Assembly (NCBI GenBank): GCA_003022255.1
Contig: PXPA01000065.1
Span: 1-7,589 of the forward strand
Direction: 5' to 3'
DNA length: 7,589 bases
Origin: Parcubacteria group bacterium SW_6_46_9
GTDB taxonomy: Bacteria > Patescibacteriota > Minisyncoccia > Phycocordibacterales > SW-6-46-9
Under the pieces are notes generated by a model. It was not told the DNA's origin. It saw only the letters and a list, made by a program, of their open reading frames with translations, and did no database searches. A program made the position numbers and the translations under genes. This document shows, in pieces, positions 5,789-7,589 of this stretch (position 1 is its first letter; every line of letters begins with the position of its first letter).

Positions 5789-6350
5789 TCAAGCGTATGT
5801 GGATCAGTCAGCACGGGACTTAAACCTCACATTACTTGAGGATTATTTACCAACGGAAAAGCTGAACATCCTAGAGGTCTCCGAGTTGGAAATCGGTTCT
5901 GTAAGAGCTCGCGCTGGTATTATTGGAGCGAGTCATTTCTGTTCATTTGAAATTCCCAGAAATGATATTTCGCTTCATGAGGTATTTTCCTGTAAGAGAA
6001 TAGACACTAATGCCAGACGTATGTTCTACGGCCCGATCGGAGATATTCCCGCAGAGTTAACGCTGGATTTGGATGAGGCTCATTACACCTTTACCCCTTC
6101 AGTGCTTGAGTGGGGTGATGAAGCGGATGACTATCTCGGTGACTTCGAGAACCGAGTGAGATCAAGCTCGGAATCTGCGATCGGATTGCAATATCGCTTT
6201 CCAAGCAAGGGAAGTGGAGGTCGCTATCCGAAGACAATTGTATGTTTGCAGTCTCAGCTGGACAGCATCTTTGTTGAGACAGCACATACATATCCGAACG
6301 AAAACACCATCGTTATCACCGAAACAAAACTACAAACTGACACACCATGA
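5781..6350 (+). CDS. DUF2617-like protein
   Basis: A 189-residue cytosolic protein, assigned by two motifs: GIIGASH at 46-52 and, near the C-terminus, AHTYPNENTIVITETKL at 168-184. DUF2617 proteins, best known from actinobacteria, carry a similar V-x-GASH-x-V segment early and a W-H-T-Y-P-x-x-x-x-x-V-x-T ending; the match is from memory of the family pattern. The molecular function of the family is unknown. An upstream extension to 5676 in the same frame overlaps the DUF4178-like gene by over 100 bases and has no start signal, so ATG 5781 was chosen. The stop codon overlaps the ATG of the lipoprotein gene (ATGA), and its start overlaps the preceding gene by 8 bases, so three genes are translationally coupled and their products are probably made in fixed ratio. 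Confidence 0.8.
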   Translation: MDDQAYVDQSARDLNLTLLEDYLPTEKLNILEVSELEIGSVRARAGIIGASHFCSFEIPRNDISLHEVFSCKRIDTNARRMFYGPIGDIPAELTLDLDEAHYTFTPSVLEWGDEADDYLGDFENRVRSSSESAIGLQYRFPSKGSGGRYPKTIVCLQSQLDSIFVETAHTYPNENTIVITETKLQTDTP

Positions 6351-7589
6351 ACCGAATGAACCGCTGGATTGTACTTCTTCTGTGCATCGGACTTATTGGT
6401 TGCAAGGGAATTCCGGAACAAGATCGGAAGGCAGCGAAGAATCTTGAGCCGCAGATTGAGCGGGCTCAGGAGTTTGTTTCGGAAAAGCAAAGCGATTACA
6501 AAGAGACAAAGCAGACGGATGAGTTTGACTTTTTCCGTCCCTATGCTTCCCGGCAGAACTGGGACAGTCTTTACACAGCTGCCGGAAGCAAGCTCGATAG
6601 AGCGCAGAATCTGTACGAAAAAGAGGTGAAATCAATCCTTGAGCGTGATGACCCCAAACAGGCTGATAGACTTGAACGCCAAGTCAAGCGGGTGTCTCGA
6701 ATTATTACAGAGGCACGTAAACTAGCCCAAAAGCCACGGCAGGAAATGAAACAACTCGAGCGCGCTAGAGAGGAAGGCCCAAAACTAGTTGCTGGAGCGG
6801 AAGAAAACTTAACCGACGCAAGCAATGACGTTCAGGGCCTTGTGCAAACTGCCTCACTGAAAAAGAGTGAGTTTCCGGACAAAAGCAAGAAAGTTGAGGC
6901 AAAAGTTGCTCCGGTTCAGGAAAAGCAGCAGACAGCACGCCAGGAACTGCAAGCCGCTAAATCTGAACTGCAGAAACCATCCTCAGAGACTGATTACGGT
7001 AAGCTGGTTAACAAAGTAGAGCGCGTTAATCAACTTGCCCAGGAGATGGCGGATAATTCAGATGCAGTTGCTGATGCGCTTGAGAGTCTGGATAGAAGTT
7101 ACTATAAGCGCCTTATCGATAGGCGCGATACGTACTTCATTACTCCAGGCCGATCGAGCTGGGATAATTCCCGGAACGGCACGAACCGAAATTACGTTTA
7201 CCCACAACGTGAGGTTTCGTGGGAGACTTACGATTATTTCTCCAATCAACCGTCTAACTCGATCATTGCCGATTATGGTTCCTGGGGTGGCCTGAACGTA
7301 AGGGTCAAGAAGAGTATGTGGAATGAACTCAACATTGACCCCAAGAAAGATTGGCCATCCAACAGCCATGATACGGCTCAGTTTTGGCTGAAGGACTGGA
7401 GCGAGAAGTATGAACACCGGTATGAAATTCTTTCCATTGTTGACGGTGATACCACAAGAAAAACGAAGTGGGAACAGGTTGACTGGAAGGAGTATAGTAA
7501 GCATCGAGAACATACGGGAATGATGCTTACTTCCAAGCCCCAGGGAGTGTTTGCGAGTGAAAAAGTTACCTCGCCCACCCCGCCGGGCA
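6347..7589 (+). CDS. Coiled-coil lipoprotein, 3'-truncated
   Basis: The frame runs from an ATG that overlaps the previous stop to the window end without a stop, giving about 414 residues. The N-terminus MNRMNRWIVLLLCIGLIGC has a basic start, a hydrophobic core and the lipobox L-I-G-C with C19, so it is a predicted lipoprotein anchored after signal peptidase II cleavage; K20 at position +2 does not suggest inner-membrane retention by the enterobacterial rule. Residues about 20-250 are highly charged and helical, with repeated Lys, Glu, Gln and Arg, as in a long periplasmic coiled coil. From about 251 the character changes to a globular, aromatic-rich domain: SYYKRL, GRSSWD at 268-273, then YVYPQREVSWETYDYF, and several Trp-containing strands. 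I do not recognise this domain. Its coupling to the DUF2617-like gene ties an envelope component to the cytosolic proteins of the operon. An ATG at codon 4 is an alternative start. Its absence of a stop is due to the window edge. Confidence 0.88.
   Translation, partial: MNRMNRWIVLLLCIGLIGCKGIPEQDRKAAKNLEPQIERAQEFVSEKQSDYKETKQTDEFDFFRPYASRQNWDSLYTAAGSKLDRAQNLYEKEVKSILERDDPKQADRLERQVKRVSRIITEARKLAQKPRQEMKQLERAREEGPKLVAGAEENLTDASNDVQGLVQTASLKKSEFPDKSKKVEAKVAPVQEKQQTARQELQAAKSELQKPSSETDYGKLVNKVERVNQLAQEMADNSDAVADALESLDRSYYKRLIDRRDTYFITPGRSSWDNSRNGTNRNYVYPQREVSWETYDYFSNQPSNSIIADYGSWGGLNVRVKKSMWNELNIDPKKDWPSNSHDTAQFWLKDWSEKYEHRYEILSIVDGDTTRKTKWEQVDWKEYSKHREHTGMMLTSKPQGVFASEKVTSPTPPG

Noticed and set aside
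7058..7513. 151-codon open frame on the minus strand
   Set aside because: It lies entirely opposite the lipoprotein gene, whose lipobox, coupling and continuous frame are better supported; it shows no domain of its own.
1..7589. CRISPR array, tRNA or rRNA genes, insertion sequence ends
   Set aside because: I saw no regularly spaced repeats, no cloverleaf or rRNA-like stretches and no transposase with matching terminal inverted repeats.

Overview
The window looks like an accessory region of a Gram-negative bacterium. All supported genes lie on the plus strand. Evidence for a bacterium is two intrinsic terminators with T-tracts, TTGACA-type promoter candidates, an Sec-type signal peptide and a lipobox lipoprotein. 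Most starts have no Shine-Dalgarno sequence, which suits Bacteroidota or Rhodothermota, but this placement is a guess from sequence style. Most genes are about 45-50% G+C by partial hand count; one small gene reaches about 60% and the long intergenic gap is near 22-27%.

Region 1 (1-2646) is a ubiquitin-like cassette. It holds the 3' end of an unrecognised acidic protein, a JAB/JAMM metalloprotease-like protein with an intact HxH-x7-SxxD motif, a ThiF/E1-like adenylyltransferase with its ATP-binding and adenylation residues present, and a small beta-grasp ubiquitin-like protein ending in Thr-Asn-Gly. A terminator closes it. E1, Ubl and JAB peptidase are three of the parts of a protein-modification cycle: activate, attach, remove. 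No recognisable E2 is visible; the truncated first gene, or a gene upstream of the window, could fill that place. The set resembles the E1/JAB/Ubl groupings known from bacterial conjugation-like systems (CBASS Cap2-Cap3, Bil/Bub-type operons, PRTRC cassettes), but I cannot assign it to one of them.

Region 2 (about 2647-3284) is a 0.6-kb AT-rich gap with no convincing gene. It has two short minus-strand open stretches that look protein-like, and a promoter for the next gene.

Region 3 (3285-4441) is a single gene for a prokaryotic ionotropic glutamate-receptor-like channel: signal peptide, split periplasmic ligand-binding domain, two membrane helices and a TVGFGD potassium filter. A strong terminator follows.

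Region 4 (4443-7589) starts with a well-formed promoter and carries a tight operon: a two-helix membrane protein with a cytosolic helical tail, a DUF4178-like protein, a DUF2617-like protein and a long coiled-coil lipoprotein cut by the window end. DUF4178 and DUF2617 proteins are known neighbours in other bacteria, often beside DUF350 membrane proteins and polyamine aminopropyltransferases, so this is probably a membrane- or envelope-associated system that continues beyond the window. The channel next door may or may not belong to it.
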